Positions 44,852 through 53,751 of a DNA stretch of 64,000 bases are shown piece by piece. The stretch spans positions 1-64,000 of the forward strand of contig NZ_FOSS01000002.1 of the NCBI RefSeq assembly GCF_900114355.1, written 5' to 3'. The DNA is from Lysobacter sp. cf310 (GTDB lineage: Bacteria; Pseudomonadota; Gammaproteobacteria; Xanthomonadales; Xanthomonadaceae). Below the pieces are notes generated by a model. That model saw only the letters and a list, made by a program, of their open reading frames with translations, was not told where the DNA came from and did no database searches. The stretch's first letter is position 1. Every line of letters begins with the position of its first letter. The position numbers and the translations under genes were made by a program.

Positions 44852-44992
44852 CATCCATGGCCGTGCGTTCGCTACCGTAGTCGATGCCGATAGGGCATCG
44901 ACTGAGCACGGTTGCTCACCCATGGCCGGGCGTTCGCGTTCGCAGCCGATGCCGATGCCGATAGGGCATCGGCTAAGCGCGACCGCTCACCC
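44852..44992. repeat. Tandem ~70-base repeat with GATAG-loop hairpins
   Basis: Two copies of a 65-75 base unit (CATGGCCG-GCGTTCGC start, GCTCACCCAT end) lie between serC and pheA. Each holds a perfect hairpin with the loop GATAG: stems 44881-44888 with 44894-44901, and 44951-44959 with 44965-44973. A remnant of a third unit may start near 44811. They lie just past the serC stop and may act as mRNA end structures. Confidence 0.65.
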
Positions 44993-46072
44993 ATTCCGCT
45001 GCTGGAAGTCCTGCATGAAGGACGCCAGCGCCTGCACGCCCTCCTCCGGCATCGCGTTGTAGATCGAAGCGCGCATGCCGCCCAGGGCGCGGTGGCCCTT
45101 GAGCGAGATCAGGCCGGCGGCCTCGGCTTCCTTCAGGAAGGGCTTGTCCAGCGCTTCGTCCTTGAGGAAGAACGGCACGTTCATGCGCGAGCGCGCGGAC
45201 GCCGCGACTTCGTTGCGGTAGAAGCCGCCGGAGTTGTCGATGGTCCGGTACAGCAGCGCCGACTTGCGCGCGTTGCGCTGCGCGAATTCGGTCACCCCGC
45301 CCTGCGCGATCATCCACTTGAACACCAGGCCGGCCAGGTACCAGTTCCAGGTCGGCGGGGTGTTGAGCATGGACTCGCCCTTGACGTGGGCACGGTAGTC
45401 GAGGATCTCGGCGCGCGGCTGGCCGGTGCGCTCGAACAGGTCGCGGCGCACGATCACCACGCTCACGCCGACCGGGCCCAGGTTCTTCTGCGCACCGGCG
45501 TAGATCACGCCGAACTTGGACACGTCCAGCGGCTCGGACACGATGCTGGAGCTGAAGTCGCCGATCAGCGGCACGTCGCCGGTCTGCGGAATGTCGCGGA
45601 ACTCGACGCCGTGGATGGTTTCGTTGGCGGTGTAATGGACGTAGGCGGCGTCCTTGGACAGCTGCCACTCGCCGTAGGCCGGGATGTCGCGGTAGCCGCC
45701 GGCTTCGCCGTCGGCGACCACCTTGGCGTTCACATAGGGCTTGACCTGCTTGAGCGCGGTCTTGCCCCAGTGGCCGGTCACCGCGTAGTCCACGGTCTGG
45801 CCCGGGGCGGCGAAATTCAGCGCGATCAAGGCCTGCTGGGTGGTCGCGCCGCCCTGCAGGAACAGCACCGCATAATCCTCGGGGATCGACATCAGCGTGC
45901 GCAGGTCGGCTTCGGCCTCCTGGGCGACCTGCAGGAACTCCGGCCCGCGGTGGCTCAGCTCGACGATCGAGGCGCCGACGCCATGCCAGTCCAGCATTTC
46001 GGCCTGGGCCTGCTGGAGGACGGCTTCGGGCAAGGTCGCGGGGCCGGCACTGAAGTTGAACGCGCGGGACAT
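44987..46072 (-). CDS. serC: Phosphoserine aminotransferase
   Basis: 361 residues, family length. It forms 3-phosphoserine for serine synthesis and also acts in pyridoxal phosphate synthesis. The N terminus [15 protein letters not shown], then [17 protein letters not shown], the PLP lysine in [13 protein letters not shown], and the C-terminal [21 protein letters not shown] are typical. GGAGC before the ATG at 46072 supports that start. It precedes pheA-hisC-aroA on the same strand, as in many gammaproteobacteria. Confidence 0.97.
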   Translation of the reverse strand: MSRAFNFSAGPATLPEAVLQQAQAEMLDWHGVGASIVELSHRGPEFLQVAQEAEADLRTLMSIPEDYAVLFLQGGATTQQALIALNFAAPGQTVDYAVTGHWGKTALKQVKPYVNAKVVADGEAGGYRDIPAYGEWQLSKDAAYVHYTANETIHGVEFRDIPQTGDVPLIGDFSSSIVSEPLDVSKFGVIYAGAQKNLGPVGVSVVIVRRDLFERTGQPRAEILDYRAHVKGESMLNTPPTWNWYLAGLVFKWMIAQGGVTEFAQRNARKSALLYRTIDNSGGFYRNEVAASARSRMNVPFFLKDEALDKPFLKEAEAAGLISLKGHRALGGMRASIYNAMPEEGVQALASFMQDFQQRNG

Positions 46073-46254
46073 CGGGTGCTCCGTGGGAGTGGGGTTGGAG
46101 CCCAAGTATGCCGCAGTGCAACACTTGCGCGCGCCTTGGTTACCCGCGCAACTTTTGCCCCTCCGGCTGCCTCTATGTGGGTAAGCCGGCCGTATCTCCC
46201 TTACGGCCCCGCGACGGCCCCCGCCGCGCCCGTTTCCCGCAGGAGTTCGGCCCG

Positions 46255-47223
46255 ATGTCACTACGCGACGCTCTCAACCTCCCCGCCCGCGAAATCACCG
46301 ACGAAACCGTGTACCGCGAGCGTCGGCGCCTGCTGGCCGCATTCGCGGCCGCGCCCGCGCTGGGCCTGGCCGGCTGCGCCGACGCCGAACCCCCGCCCGC
46401 GCCCAAGACGGCGATCACGCCCGCGCAGGCGGCCTCGGGCTTTCGCACCGACGAAACCCTGACCCGCTACGAGGACGTCACCAGCTACAACAACTATTAC
46501 GAGTTCGGCACCGGCAAGGCCGACCCGGGCAAGGCCCCCAAGACCCTGCGCACCCGTCCGTGGACGGTCGCGGTGGGCGGCGCCTGCGCCAAGCCCGGCG
46601 CCCTGGCCCTGGACGATCTGCTCAAGGGCCTGACGCCGCAGGAGCGCATCTACCGCCTGCGCTGCGTGGAAGGCTGGTCGATGGTGATCCCCTGGCTGGG
46701 TGTGCCGCTGGGCGAGGTGCTCAAGCGCTTCCAGCCGACCTCCAAGGCCAAGTACGTGGCCTTCACCACCCTGGCCGACCGCAAGCAGATGCCGGGCCTG
46801 GCCTACCCCGCGCTGGACTGGCCGTACCGCGAAGGCCTGCGCATCGACGAGGCCATGCACCCGCTGACCCTGCTGGCGACCGGCCTGTACGGCAAACCGC
46901 TGCCGCAGCAGAACGGCGCGCCGCTGCGCCTGGTGGTGCCGTGGAAGTACGGCTTCAAGAGCATCAAGTCGATCGTCGCGATCACCTTCGTCGAGAAAAT
47001 GCCGTTCACCAGCTGGAACGACGCCCAGTCCAGCGAGTACGGTTTCTTCTCCAACGTGAACCCCAACGTCGACCACCCGCGCTGGACCCAGAAGAGCGAA
47101 CGCCGCATCGCCGGCACCGCCAGCAAGCTGTTCGCCGAACGCATCCCGACCCGCTTGTTCAATGGCTACGGCGACCAGGTCGCGTCGATGTACGCTGGCA
47201 TGAACCTCAAGCAGTGGTTCTGA
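46255..47223 (+). CDS. msrP: Protein-methionine-sulfoxide reductase catalytic subunit MsrP
   Basis: 322 residues. MsrP is a periplasmic molybdopterin enzyme that repairs oxidised methionines in envelope proteins. It has a Tat-like N terminus ([20 protein letters not shown]), a sulfite-oxidase-fold domain, and the molybdenum-binding cysteine C137 in RLRCVEGWS. Later motifs [15 protein letters not shown] and [11 protein letters not shown] fit the family. Start ATG 46255 with AGGAG before it; the frame is open further upstream without support. Followed after 4 bases by msrQ, its membrane partner. Confidence 0.95.
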   Translation: MSLRDALNLPAREITDETVYRERRRLLAAFAAAPALGLAGCADAEPPPAPKTAITPAQAASGFRTDETLTRYEDVTSYNNYYEFGTGKADPGKAPKTLRTRPWTVAVGGACAKPGALALDDLLKGLTPQERIYRLRCVEGWSMVIPWLGVPLGEVLKRFQPTSKAKYVAFTTLADRKQMPGLAYPALDWPYREGLRIDEAMHPLTLLATGLYGKPLPQQNGAPLRLVVPWKYGFKSIKSIVAITFVEKMPFTSWNDAQSSEYGFFSNVNPNVDHPRWTQKSERRIAGTASKLFAERIPTRLFNGYGDQVASMYAGMNLKQWF

Positions 47224-47227
47224 GCGC

Positions 47228-47908
47228 ATGAACGACCGCACCCCGGCCGCCACCGCGCGGCCGGCGCCGCGCCGCGCCGCATCCAAGGCCATGATCGCGG
47301 CCAAAACCCTGGTGCATCTGCTCGCGCTGACCCCGGCGGCGATCCTGGCCTGGCAGATCCGCGAAGAGTTCCTGACCGGCAGCGGCGGCCTGGGCGCGGA
47401 CCCGGTCGCCGAGATTGAGCACCGCCTGGGCCTGTGGGCGCTGCGCCTGCTGTTGCTGACCCTGGCGATCACGCCGCTGCGCCAACTCAGCGGCCAGCCG
47501 GTGCTGATCCGGTTCCGGCGCCTGCTCGGCCTGTACGCGTTCTTTTATGCCTGCCTGCATTTCGCCGCCTACCTGGTGCTGGACCTGCGCGGCTACTGGA
47601 CCCAGATCTTCGAGGAAATCATCAAGCGGCCCTACATCACCGTCGGCTTCCTGGCCTGGCTGCTGCTGGTGCCGCTGGCGCTGACCTCGACCCAGGCGGC
47701 GATGCGCAAGCTCGGCCGGCTCTGGGGCCGGCTGCATCAGTTGATCTACGCGATCGCCGTGCTGGCGGTGCTGCACTTCTGGTGGCTGGTGAAGTCCGAC
47801 ATCCGCGAACCGCTGCTGTACGCGGCGATCCTGGCCGCGCTGCTGGGCTGGCGGGCGTGGAAGAAGCTGCGCGCGCTCAGCTCGCGCCGTACAGCAGCAG
47901 CAGGCTGA
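47228..47908 (+). CDS. msrQ: Heme-binding membrane subunit MsrQ
   Basis: 226 residues with six predicted membrane segments. MsrQ carries b-type haem and passes electrons from the respiratory chain or flavin reductase to MsrP. The histidines in EHRLGLW, CLHFAAY, RLHQLIY and VLHFWWL are candidate haem ligands; GLYAFFYACLHFAAY and HQLIYAIAVLAVLHF are family-like. The 3' end overlaps the end of the convergent FHA gene by about 32 bases. Confidence 0.94.
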   Translation: MNDRTPAATARPAPRRAASKAMIAAKTLVHLLALTPAAILAWQIREEFLTGSGGLGADPVAEIEHRLGLWALRLLLLTLAITPLRQLSGQPVLIRFRRLLGLYAFFYACLHFAAYLVLDLRGYWTQIFEEIIKRPYITVGFLAWLLLVPLALTSTQAAMRKLGRLWGRLHQLIYAIAVLAVLHFWWLVKSDIREPLLYAAILAALLGWRAWKKLRALSSRRTAAAG

Positions 47909-48695
47909 GCGCGGCGGCCAGCAACGCGGCCGCCAACAACAGCCAGGGCATGCGCCGCACCGACGACGGCAGGGCCGCGGCCGGACGCGTGCGCTCTTCG
48001 GCCTCGAATTCGACCGGATGCGGGGTATGCGGCGGCTCGCCGCCGCCGCCGCGGCTGGGCGCTTCGATCACGAAGCGGTGCTGCGATTCCAGCACCAGCT
48101 GATCGCCCGGCCGCAGCAAGGCGTTGCGCACCGGCCGGCCGTTGACCAGGCTGCCCTCGACCGAACCCATGTCGCGCAGCACCACGCCGTCGGCATGCGC
48201 TTCCAGACGCGCGTGGCGTTCGGCGAAGGAGGCGTCGTCGATGCGGATGTCGCATTCGCTGGCGCGGCCGATGGTGCGCGGCTTGTCCAGGGGATAGCAG
48301 CGGCCGTGATGCGGGCCGGCGATGCCGCGGATCACCATGCGGCTCTCCGGCGCTTCGCCGAAACCATAGTCGGCCGGCGCCGGCGCGGGCTCGCCGGCCA
48401 GCAGCAGCAGTTCGACCCCGTCCAGGAAGATCGCGTCGCCCGCGCGCAGCATCGCCATGCGCCGCACCGGGCGGCCGTTGACGTGCAGGCCACGCACGCC
48501 TTCGCGCACCTGCAGCCACACACCGCGGCGGTCCACGCACACTTGCGCCACCGCGTCCGCGCCGTCGCGGACCAGGGCAGTGCGACCGTCGGCGTCGCGG
48601 CCGATCGCATGCACGCCCGGGCTCAGGGCCAGGTCGGCATGTTCGCGGTTGGGGTATCGCAGTCTTAGGCTTTCCACGCAGCGGAAATCTAGCAT
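47877..48695 (-). CDS. Tandem FHA-domain protein with C-terminal membrane anchor
   Basis: 272 residues. The second FHA domain (about 120-205) is classical: RTIGRASECDIRIDDASFAERHARL (in two parts), then LRDMGSVEGSLVNGRPV. The first (about 15-100) is weaker: GVHAIGRDADG and GLHVNGRPVRR. FHA domains bind phosphothreonine or act as docking modules. The protein ends with a single hydrophobic helix (WLLLAAALLAAALSLLLLYG), so it is probably tail-anchored in the inner membrane with FHA domains in the cytoplasm. No kinase or secretion gene is adjacent. Confidence 0.82.
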   Translation of the reverse strand: MLDFRCVESLRLRYPNREHADLALSPGVHAIGRDADGRTALVRDGADAVAQVCVDRRGVWLQVREGVRGLHVNGRPVRRMAMLRAGDAIFLDGVELLLLAGEPAPAPADYGFGEAPESRMVIRGIAGPHHGRCYPLDKPRTIGRASECDIRIDDASFAERHARLEAHADGVVLRDMGSVEGSLVNGRPVRNALLRPGDQLVLESQHRFVIEAPSRGGGGEPPHTPHPVEFEAEERTRPAAALPSSVRRMPWLLLAAALLAAALSLLLLYGAS

Positions 48696-48799
48696 GCTGC
48701 GCGGCCATCACGCACACCGCGTCGACGGCGATGGTCGGCACACTCTTGGATGCGGCGCGCCACGCCCGCACAATAGGCGGACCCTGGGAGGGAACGTTT

Positions 48800-49075
48800 A
48801 TGTCGAGTATCGATATCCGCCACGATCATTCGCTGACGCCGGCCAAGGCCCGCAAAGCCGTCGAAGAGGTGGCGGAAAAGCTGGCCGAGCGCTTCGGCAT
48901 CGAATACGACTGGGCCGGCGACACGCTGAACTTCGCCCGCAGCGGCGTCGACGGCAAGATCGCGCTGGGCCCGAAGCAACTGCGCGTGACCGCGAGCCTG
49001 GGCTTCCTGCTGGGCGCGCTCAAGGGCCCGATCGAAAGCGAGATCCGGCGGGTGCTGGACGAGCGCTTCAAGTAA
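48800..49075 (+). CDS. Polyhydroxyalkanoic acid system family protein
   Basis: 91 residues. The start ATG at 48800 has GGGAGGG before it; the upstream frame is unsupported. It matches the small PHA-system family (PHA_gran_rgn): basic N terminus IDIRHDHSLTPAKARKAVEEVAEKLAERFG, then YDWAGDTLNF and SLGFLLGALKGPIESEIRRVLDE. These proteins are found beside PHA genes but their job is unclear. Phasin-like genes and a patatin-like lipase lie nearby. Confidence 0.85.
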   Translation: MSSIDIRHDHSLTPAKARKAVEEVAEKLAERFGIEYDWAGDTLNFARSGVDGKIALGPKQLRVTASLGFLLGALKGPIESEIRRVLDERFK

Positions 49076-49341
49076 GCCGGGGCGCCTGCGGCGCCGCGCG
49101 ACCAGGACTCGGGGAATTGCCCTCGAAATACGTTGCTCGATTCCAGTGGCGTGTCCACCGTGTTGGCTTCGACGAACTCCGCGCTGGGCGGTCCACCGAT
49201 CTTGCGCAGGCGCCGAGACCGCAATCGCCCGCGCTGCTCCGATTCGTCGTTCCCGTAAAAGCGCGACTGACGAATCGAGAGAGCGACGTCCTAAGCGCGC
49301 AGCTCGGCCCATTCCCGTACCGACACGCCCGGCGGGCCGCC

Positions 49342-50064
49342 CTACTCCAACCCCGGAAACGGGTCCGCATCGCCCTCGAACAGACGCTGCGCGACCTCGC
49401 GCTCGTCCTCTTCGATCTCGGCGATGAACTCGCGCACGTCGCCCAACTGGCCGAAGGCGGCGAAGCCGCGCTCCAGAAACCCTTGCAGCTCCGCCAAGCC
49501 GGCCGCCTTGGCCGGCCCGCGCGAGAGCTTCAGCAAGGTCGCCACGCCCGGCATGCGCACCGCCCGCCCCAGGCCCAGGCCGACGCGCCCGATCAGGTCG
49601 ATCTGATGCCCGCGCAGGCGCGGCAGGCCACAGTCGCGGTAGGCCAGCGCATACAAGGCCGAGTCCAGGCGCCGGCGCCGCGGCGCCAGGGTCTGCAGGC
49701 GCTGGGCCATGCGCAGGTCGAAGGCGTGAGTGAGCAGGCCCAACTCGATCGCGTCGGCGACCGTGCTCAACAGCGCCGAGGGCAGCAGGCGCTGCATCAT
49801 CGGCAGCACCCGCGCGATGTCGGCGTCGCGACGGCTGAAGTCGTGGTCGTTGTAGACGTCGCTGAGGAAGAATTGCGCGGCCGGGCGCCGGCGCGGATCG
49901 CGCAGGAAGCGGTCGAAGCTGGCCTCCAGCCGTCGCGCCTGCCAGCTGCGCAGCTCGGGCAGCCAGCGCAGGCCATTGCGGCCGTCCTGCTTGGGATCGT
50001 GCAAGGCCTGGTGGCGCGCCAGCAGGTCGCTGAGACGGGCGGAAAGGTCGGTCGTCCGGGACAT
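49342..50064 (-). CDS. Conserved protein of unknown function
   Basis: 240 residues from the ATG at 50064 (an in-frame ATG at 50073 is also possible; the longer frame overlaps the patatin gene and is not protein-like). No membrane segment. It carries a striking stretch FFLSDVYNDHDFSRRDADIARVLPMM (residues about 68-93, split here as FFLSDVY, DFSRRDAD, RVLPMM), many Arg and Leu, and an acidic C terminus (EIEEDEREVAQRLF). I do not know its function. It is divergent from the patatin-like gene, about 120 bases away, and may share regulation with it. Confidence 0.75.
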   Translation of the reverse strand: MSRTTDLSARLSDLLARHQALHDPKQDGRNGLRWLPELRSWQARRLEASFDRFLRDPRRRPAAQFFLSDVYNDHDFSRRDADIARVLPMMQRLLPSALLSTVADAIELGLLTHAFDLRMAQRLQTLAPRRRRLDSALYALAYRDCGLPRLRGHQIDLIGRVGLGLGRAVRMPGVATLLKLSRGPAKAAGLAELQGFLERGFAAFGQLGDVREFIAEIEEDEREVAQRLFEGDADPFPGLE

Positions 50065-50182
50065 TGCGGGCATGATCGCGGCCGCGGCCGATGCCCGCAA
50101 CCGCGGGCCGACCGGTCTGGCGCGGCCGGCGCGGTCGGCTACACTCGGGGGGATACTCCTCCGCACGGTCGCCGCCCACCTC

Positions 50183-51433
50183 ATGCTGTCACTCCATTCC
50201 GCCCAGCAACGGGCGCGTAGCACCGGCTCGCCGGCCAAGATCGGCCTGGCCATCGCCGGCGGCGGTCCGATCGGCGGCATGTACGAACTGGGTGCGCTGC
50301 GCGCGTTGGACGAAGCCCTGGAGGGCCTCGACCTGACCCGGCTGGACTGCTACGTCGGCGTCAGCAGCGGCGCCTTCCTGGCCGCCGGCCTGGCCAACCG
50401 CATGGACACCGCCGAGATGTGCCGGATCTTCATCACCGGCGACAGCGACGACGTCCAGTTCCGGCCCGAAACCTTCATGCGGCCGGCCTTCTTCGAATAC
50501 ATGAAGCGCGCCGCGAGCTTCCCGCGCCTGGCCACGGAATGGTGGCGCGAGCTGCTGTTTTCGCCGCGCGAGGCGCGCTGGTCGGACCTGATCACCCGCT
50601 TCGGCGGCCTGATCCCGAACGGCCTGTTCGACAACGGCGAAGTCGAACGCTTTCTGCGCGAGGTCTTCACCCGCCGCGGCCGCAGCAACGATTTCCGCGA
50701 ACTGGATGCGCGCCTGTACGTGGTCGCGGTCGACATCGACAGCGGCGACGCGGTGCGCTTCGGCGGCGACGACTGGAACGACATTCCGATCTCCAAGGCG
50801 GTCCAGGCCAGCGCCGCCCTGCCCGGCCTGTACCCGCCGGTGAACATCCGCGGCCGCCACTTCGTCGACGGCGCCCTGCGCCGGACCATGCACGCCTCCC
50901 TGGTACTGGAACAGGGCATCGACCTGCTGATCGGCATCAATCCGCTGGTGCCGTTCAACCACAACCACGGCGACGCGCCGGTGGCCGAGGACAACAGCCT
51001 GGCCGCGGGCGGCCTGCCGGCGGTGCTGTCGCAGACCTTCCGCACCCTGCTGCAGTCGCGCATGCAGGTCGGCCTGGCGCGCTACGCCCAGCAGTACCCC
51101 AACATCGACCAGTTGGTGTTCGAGCCCAACGCCGAGGACGGCGAGCTGTTCTTCACCAACGCCTTCAGCTTCTCGGCGCGGCGGCGGATCTGCGAGATCG
51201 CCTACCGCAACACCCTGGCCGACCTGCGCCAGCGCGCCGACGCCCTGCGCCCGGTGCTGGCCGCGCACGGCATCCGTATTCGCGAGGAAGTCCTGGCCGA
51301 TCCGCAACGTTCGGTCCTGGACGGCATCGCGCCGCCCTCGCGCGACACCGAGACCACCGCACGCCTGCGCCGCGCGCTGGACGACGTCGACCATTGGGTG
51401 GCGAGCCGTCGCAAGCGCGCCAGGGCCAAGTAA
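50183..51433 (+). CDS. Patatin-like phospholipase/lipase
   Basis: 416 residues. A patatin domain: oxyanion glycine-rich loop GGGPIGG (26-32), nucleophile serine S61 in GVSSG, and catalytic aspartate D229 in VDGALRR. No signal peptide, so it acts in the cytoplasm. Family members cleave membrane phospholipids or intracellular lipids; PHA depolymerase activity is conceivable given the neighbouring PHA-system and phasin genes. The ATG at 50183 is chosen because the upstream frame overlaps the divergent gene. A terminator follows at 51458. Confidence 0.9.
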   Translation: MLSLHSAQQRARSTGSPAKIGLAIAGGGPIGGMYELGALRALDEALEGLDLTRLDCYVGVSSGAFLAAGLANRMDTAEMCRIFITGDSDDVQFRPETFMRPAFFEYMKRAASFPRLATEWWRELLFSPREARWSDLITRFGGLIPNGLFDNGEVERFLREVFTRRGRSNDFRELDARLYVVAVDIDSGDAVRFGGDDWNDIPISKAVQASAALPGLYPPVNIRGRHFVDGALRRTMHASLVLEQGIDLLIGINPLVPFNHNHGDAPVAEDNSLAAGGLPAVLSQTFRTLLQSRMQVGLARYAQQYPNIDQLVFEPNAEDGELFFTNAFSFSARRRICEIAYRNTLADLRQRADALRPVLAAHGIRIREEVLADPQRSVLDGIAPPSRDTETTARLRRALDDVDHWVASRRKRARAK

Positions 51434-51457
51434 GCGCTAGGTAACGAGTAGACGCAG

Positions 51458-51500
51458 GAACGAGTGACGAGGCCTCAAAGGCCCCCACTCGTTCTGTTTC
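51458..51500 (+). terminator. Terminator after the patatin-like gene
   Basis: A 9-bp stem (51458-51466 with 51486-51494) encloses a 19-base loop containing a smaller GGCCT/AGGCC pairing, followed by TGTTTCCT. 25 bases past the stop. Confidence 0.6.
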
Positions 51501-51530
51501 CTACTTCCTGTTTCCTGGCTCCTCGCTCTC

Positions 51531-51555
51531 CCAATAGCGTGAAAACGCCAGACAG
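51531..51555 (+). repeat. 25-base direct repeat, left copy
   Basis: CCAATAGCGTGAAAACGCC plus AGACAG. Matches 51684-51708 at 21 of 25 positions. Confidence 0.6.
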
Positions 51556-51559
51556 GACC

Positions 51560-51629
51560 GTAGGGTGCGGTGACCACCGCACCGACGCGGCGCAACGATG
51601 CGGTTCGCCTTGGGCTCATCGCATCCTAC
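51560..51629. repeat. GTAG-type long palindrome
   Basis: GTAGGGTGCGGTG at the left and TCATCGCATCCTAC at the right bracket a 70-base composite with an inner ACCACCGCACC and GATGCGGTTCGCC. Related to the GTAGGATGCGG family. Confidence 0.6.
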
Positions 51630-51683
51630 GGGCTGGCGGTACCGGCTTCGCCGAATTCCGTCGGCCTGGGCTGCGCGTCCCGT

Positions 51684-51708
51684 CCAATGGTGTGAAAACT
51701 CTAGACAG
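51684..51708 (+). repeat. 25-base direct repeat, right copy
   Basis: CCAATGGTGTGAAAACTCT plus AGACAG; partner of 51531-51555. It may also be part of the phasin promoter. Confidence 0.6.
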
Positions 51709-51756
51709 CGCGCCCATCGTGCAGTGACATCGAATTCACGCCCGCTTGGAGGGCAC

Positions 51757-52350
51757 ATGGCCAAGTTCAAGAAGAACGCTAAGAAAACGACGGCCGGCAA
51801 GGCCAGCAGCAGCGCCCAGGAGCAGGCCGAGCGTCTGTCCAAGACCCTGAGCGAATCCGCGCAGCAGATCTGGCTGGCCGGCGTCGGCGCGTTCGGTCGC
51901 GCCCAGGCCGAAGGCACCAAGCTGTTCGAAGGCCTGGTCAAGGAAGGCCTGAACCTGGAGCAGACCGCGCGCAAGTTCACCGGTGGCCAGGCCGACGCCC
52001 TGCGCGACGTGGTCGAGTCCAAGGTCGGTCACGCGCGCGAACGCGCCGCCGATACCTGGGACCGCCTGGAGAAGGTGTTCGAAGAGCGCGTGCAGCGCGC
52101 CCTGGTCAAGCTGGGCGTGCCCGGCCGCGACGACCTCGCCGGCCTCAGCCAGCGCGTCGACACCCTGACCGCCGAGCTGCGCCGCCAGGGCGGCAAGCCC
52201 GCCGCCAAGAGCGCCTCCGCCAAGCCCGCTCCGGCCAAGAAGGCCAGCGTCGCCAAGAAGGCGCCGGCCAAGAAGCCGGTCGCCAAGAAAGCCGCCAGCA
52301 AGGCGCCGCGCAAGTCGATCGCCAAGCCCAAACCGCCGGTCGCTCCCTGA
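51757..52350 (+). CDS. Phasin-family polyhydroxyalkanoate granule protein (PhaF-like)
   Basis: 197 residues. The N-terminal two thirds is a phasin domain (about 15-135): amphipathic helices with QQIWLAGVGAFGRAQAEGTKLFEGLVKEG, here split, and VESKVGHARERAADTWDRLEKVFEERVQRAL. The C-terminal part (about 150-197) is an Ala/Lys/Pro-rich tail (AKKAPAKKPVAKKA), like histone H1 and PhaF, which bind both DNA and storage granules. It would coat PHA granules and help share them out at division. GGAGGG precedes the ATG at 51757. Terminator at 52433. Confidence 0.88.
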   Translation: MAKFKKNAKKTTAGKASSSAQEQAERLSKTLSESAQQIWLAGVGAFGRAQAEGTKLFEGLVKEGLNLEQTARKFTGGQADALRDVVESKVGHARERAADTWDRLEKVFEERVQRALVKLGVPGRDDLAGLSQRVDTLTAELRRQGGKPAAKSASAKPAPAKKASVAKKAPAKKPVAKKAASKAPRKSIAKPKPPVAP

Positions 52351-52432
52351 TCCAGCTACGCCGGGCGGCCCGCCGCCCGGTCGCAGTACCCGCTCCAGCG
52401 CGCGCGCCTGAACGCCGGTCGCGCGACCCGCT

Positions 52433-52500
52433 AAGCCCGCCAGTCCGTCGCTCCGTATGCTCCCCTCCCCTTACGGTTTCGGACTGGCGGGCTTTCTTTG
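52433..52500 (+). terminator. Rho-independent terminator of the phasin gene
   Basis: A 14-bp stem (52433-52446 with 52481-52494) with a 34-base loop is followed by TCTTTG. It sits 83 bases after the phasin stop. Confidence 0.65.
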
Positions 52501-52649
52501 TCCGCCGCCCGCGGGCGTCCGCGTTTCTGTGGAAACCGGCGCCGATCCGTGTTCGCGGTGTGGCCATTCGCGCATAGCGTGAGCCAGGGCCGCAGCTCCA
52601 GGTGCCGAGTGGCGTATATTTTGCGCCCCACATCCGGCCTGAGGCCTGC

Positions 52650-53603
52650 ATGTCCCATGCTGTTTCGCTGCTGACCGCGCTCCTGATCGCCGTACTGGCC
52701 GGTGGCGCGATCACGGCCTATCTGTGGCTGTACCGCCGTCGCCGCGCCGAAACCATGGCCGGCATCGAGGCGCTGGCGAACATGCGCTGGCGCGAGTTCT
52801 CGCGCCTGGTGGTCGAGGCCCTGCAGCCGCGCGGCTTCGAACCCGAATCGGTCGAACAGAGCCTGGAGCGCGGTAGTCAGCCCGAGGAACTGCGCCTGCA
52901 GCGCGACGGCCGCCCCTGGCTGCTGGCCTGCAAGCAGGGCCACGCCGACTACCAGGTCAGCGCCGCGGTGGTCGCCGAGTTCGCCAATGCGGTGCGCTTC
53001 GCCGGCGCCAGCGGCGGCGTCCTGGCCACGCCCGGGCGGATCGCCGACGCCGAGGTGCGCGGGATCCAACTGGAACGCTACGACGGCCCCGCGCTGTGGG
53101 CCCTGGTCAGCCCGCTGTTGCCGGAGTCGCTGCGCAACGACCTGACCGCGAGCACGCGCAAGCGGGTGATGCGCGAGACCCTGTTCGGCTGGGGCGCGGC
53201 GATCGTGCTGGGCGCGCTGGTGAGCCTGCTGCTGCCGGACCCGCCGCGCAACGCCGAAGCCGCGCCGGTCGCGCCGGTCGCCGCCGCCGTCGCCCCAACG
53301 CCCCCGGCCGCCGCGGCCGAGCCCGTGCTGACCGCGCCGGCGCCGGCCGACCCGAATCGCGAGCAGTACGAGCGCGCCGAAGTGATGCGGATGGTCTCCT
53401 CGTTGCCGAACGTGGAACGCGCCCTGTGGTCGACCTCGTCGACCCTGCTGGTGTACCAGCTGCGCGAGGACGACCAGACCGACGCCAAGGAGATCTGCGC
53501 CATCCTGGAGCGCTACGCCTTCCTGCGCTCCTCGCGCCTGCAACTGCAGCCGCCGCCGGGCAGCAACAAGCGCGTGCGCTTCCTGCAGTGCAAGACTTAC
53601 TGA
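52650..53603 (+). CDS. Membrane-anchored Mrr-like (restriction-endonuclease-fold) protein
   Basis: 317 residues. An N-terminal membrane segment (residues 6-28, SLLTALLIAVLAGGAITAYLWLY) is followed by a domain (about 45-165) that resembles the Mrr_cat fold: MRWREFSRLVVEALQPRGF, LLACKQGHADYQVSAAVVAEFANAVR, GGVLATPGRIADAE. A second membrane helix (about 185-203) leads to an Ala/Pro-rich linker and a C-terminal domain (about 245-317). In active Mrr enzymes the core motif is usually Q-C-K; here it is A-C-K, so cleavage may be lost. Possible role in sensing or quality control. GAGG precedes the ATG at 52650. Confidence 0.7.
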   Translation: MSHAVSLLTALLIAVLAGGAITAYLWLYRRRRAETMAGIEALANMRWREFSRLVVEALQPRGFEPESVEQSLERGSQPEELRLQRDGRPWLLACKQGHADYQVSAAVVAEFANAVRFAGASGGVLATPGRIADAEVRGIQLERYDGPALWALVSPLLPESLRNDLTASTRKRVMRETLFGWGAAIVLGALVSLLLPDPPRNAEAAPVAPVAAAVAPTPPAAAAEPVLTAPAPADPNREQYERAEVMRMVSSLPNVERALWSTSSTLLVYQLREDDQTDAKEICAILERYAFLRSSRLQLQPPPGSNKRVRFLQCKTY

Positions 53604-53642
53604 GCGCTGTCGCCCCTTCGAAGCGCCTCCCTTTGAAGCTCT

Positions 53643-53678
53643 GCCCCCCCTTTGAAAAAGGGGGCCAGGGGGATTTGC
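53643..53678 (-). repeat. AAATCCCCC palindromic element, copy C
   Basis: Hairpin CCCCCTTTGAAAAAGGGGG followed by GGGGGATTTGC, the inverse of copy D. Confidence 0.8.
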
Positions 53679-53705
53679 TTTTCGCTCGAAAAGCACAAAG
53701 CAACA

Positions 53706-53743
53706 GCAAATCCCCCCTAGCCCCCCTTTTTCAAAGGGGGGAA
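53706..53743 (+). repeat. AAATCCCCC palindromic element, copy D
   Basis: GCAAATCCCCCC followed by CCCCCCTTTTTCAAAGGGGGG. With copy C it makes a ~100-base inverted pair. Confidence 0.8.
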
Positions 53744-53751
53744 TCGCGTAG

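Larger units (their letters stand above)
51434..51756. other. Intergenic region with terminator, direct repeats and a GTAG-type palindrome
   Basis: The 323 bases between the lipase and phasin genes hold, in order: a terminator (51458-51500), a 25-base direct repeat (51531-51555), a long GTAGGGTGCGG...GCATCCTAC palindrome (51560-51629), and the second repeat copy (51684-51708), which lies about 50 bases before the phasin start. Confidence 0.6.

Noticed and set aside
44852-44992. Possible CRISPR-like array
   Set aside because: Only two units, spacers not unique or of constant size, and no cas genes in the window.
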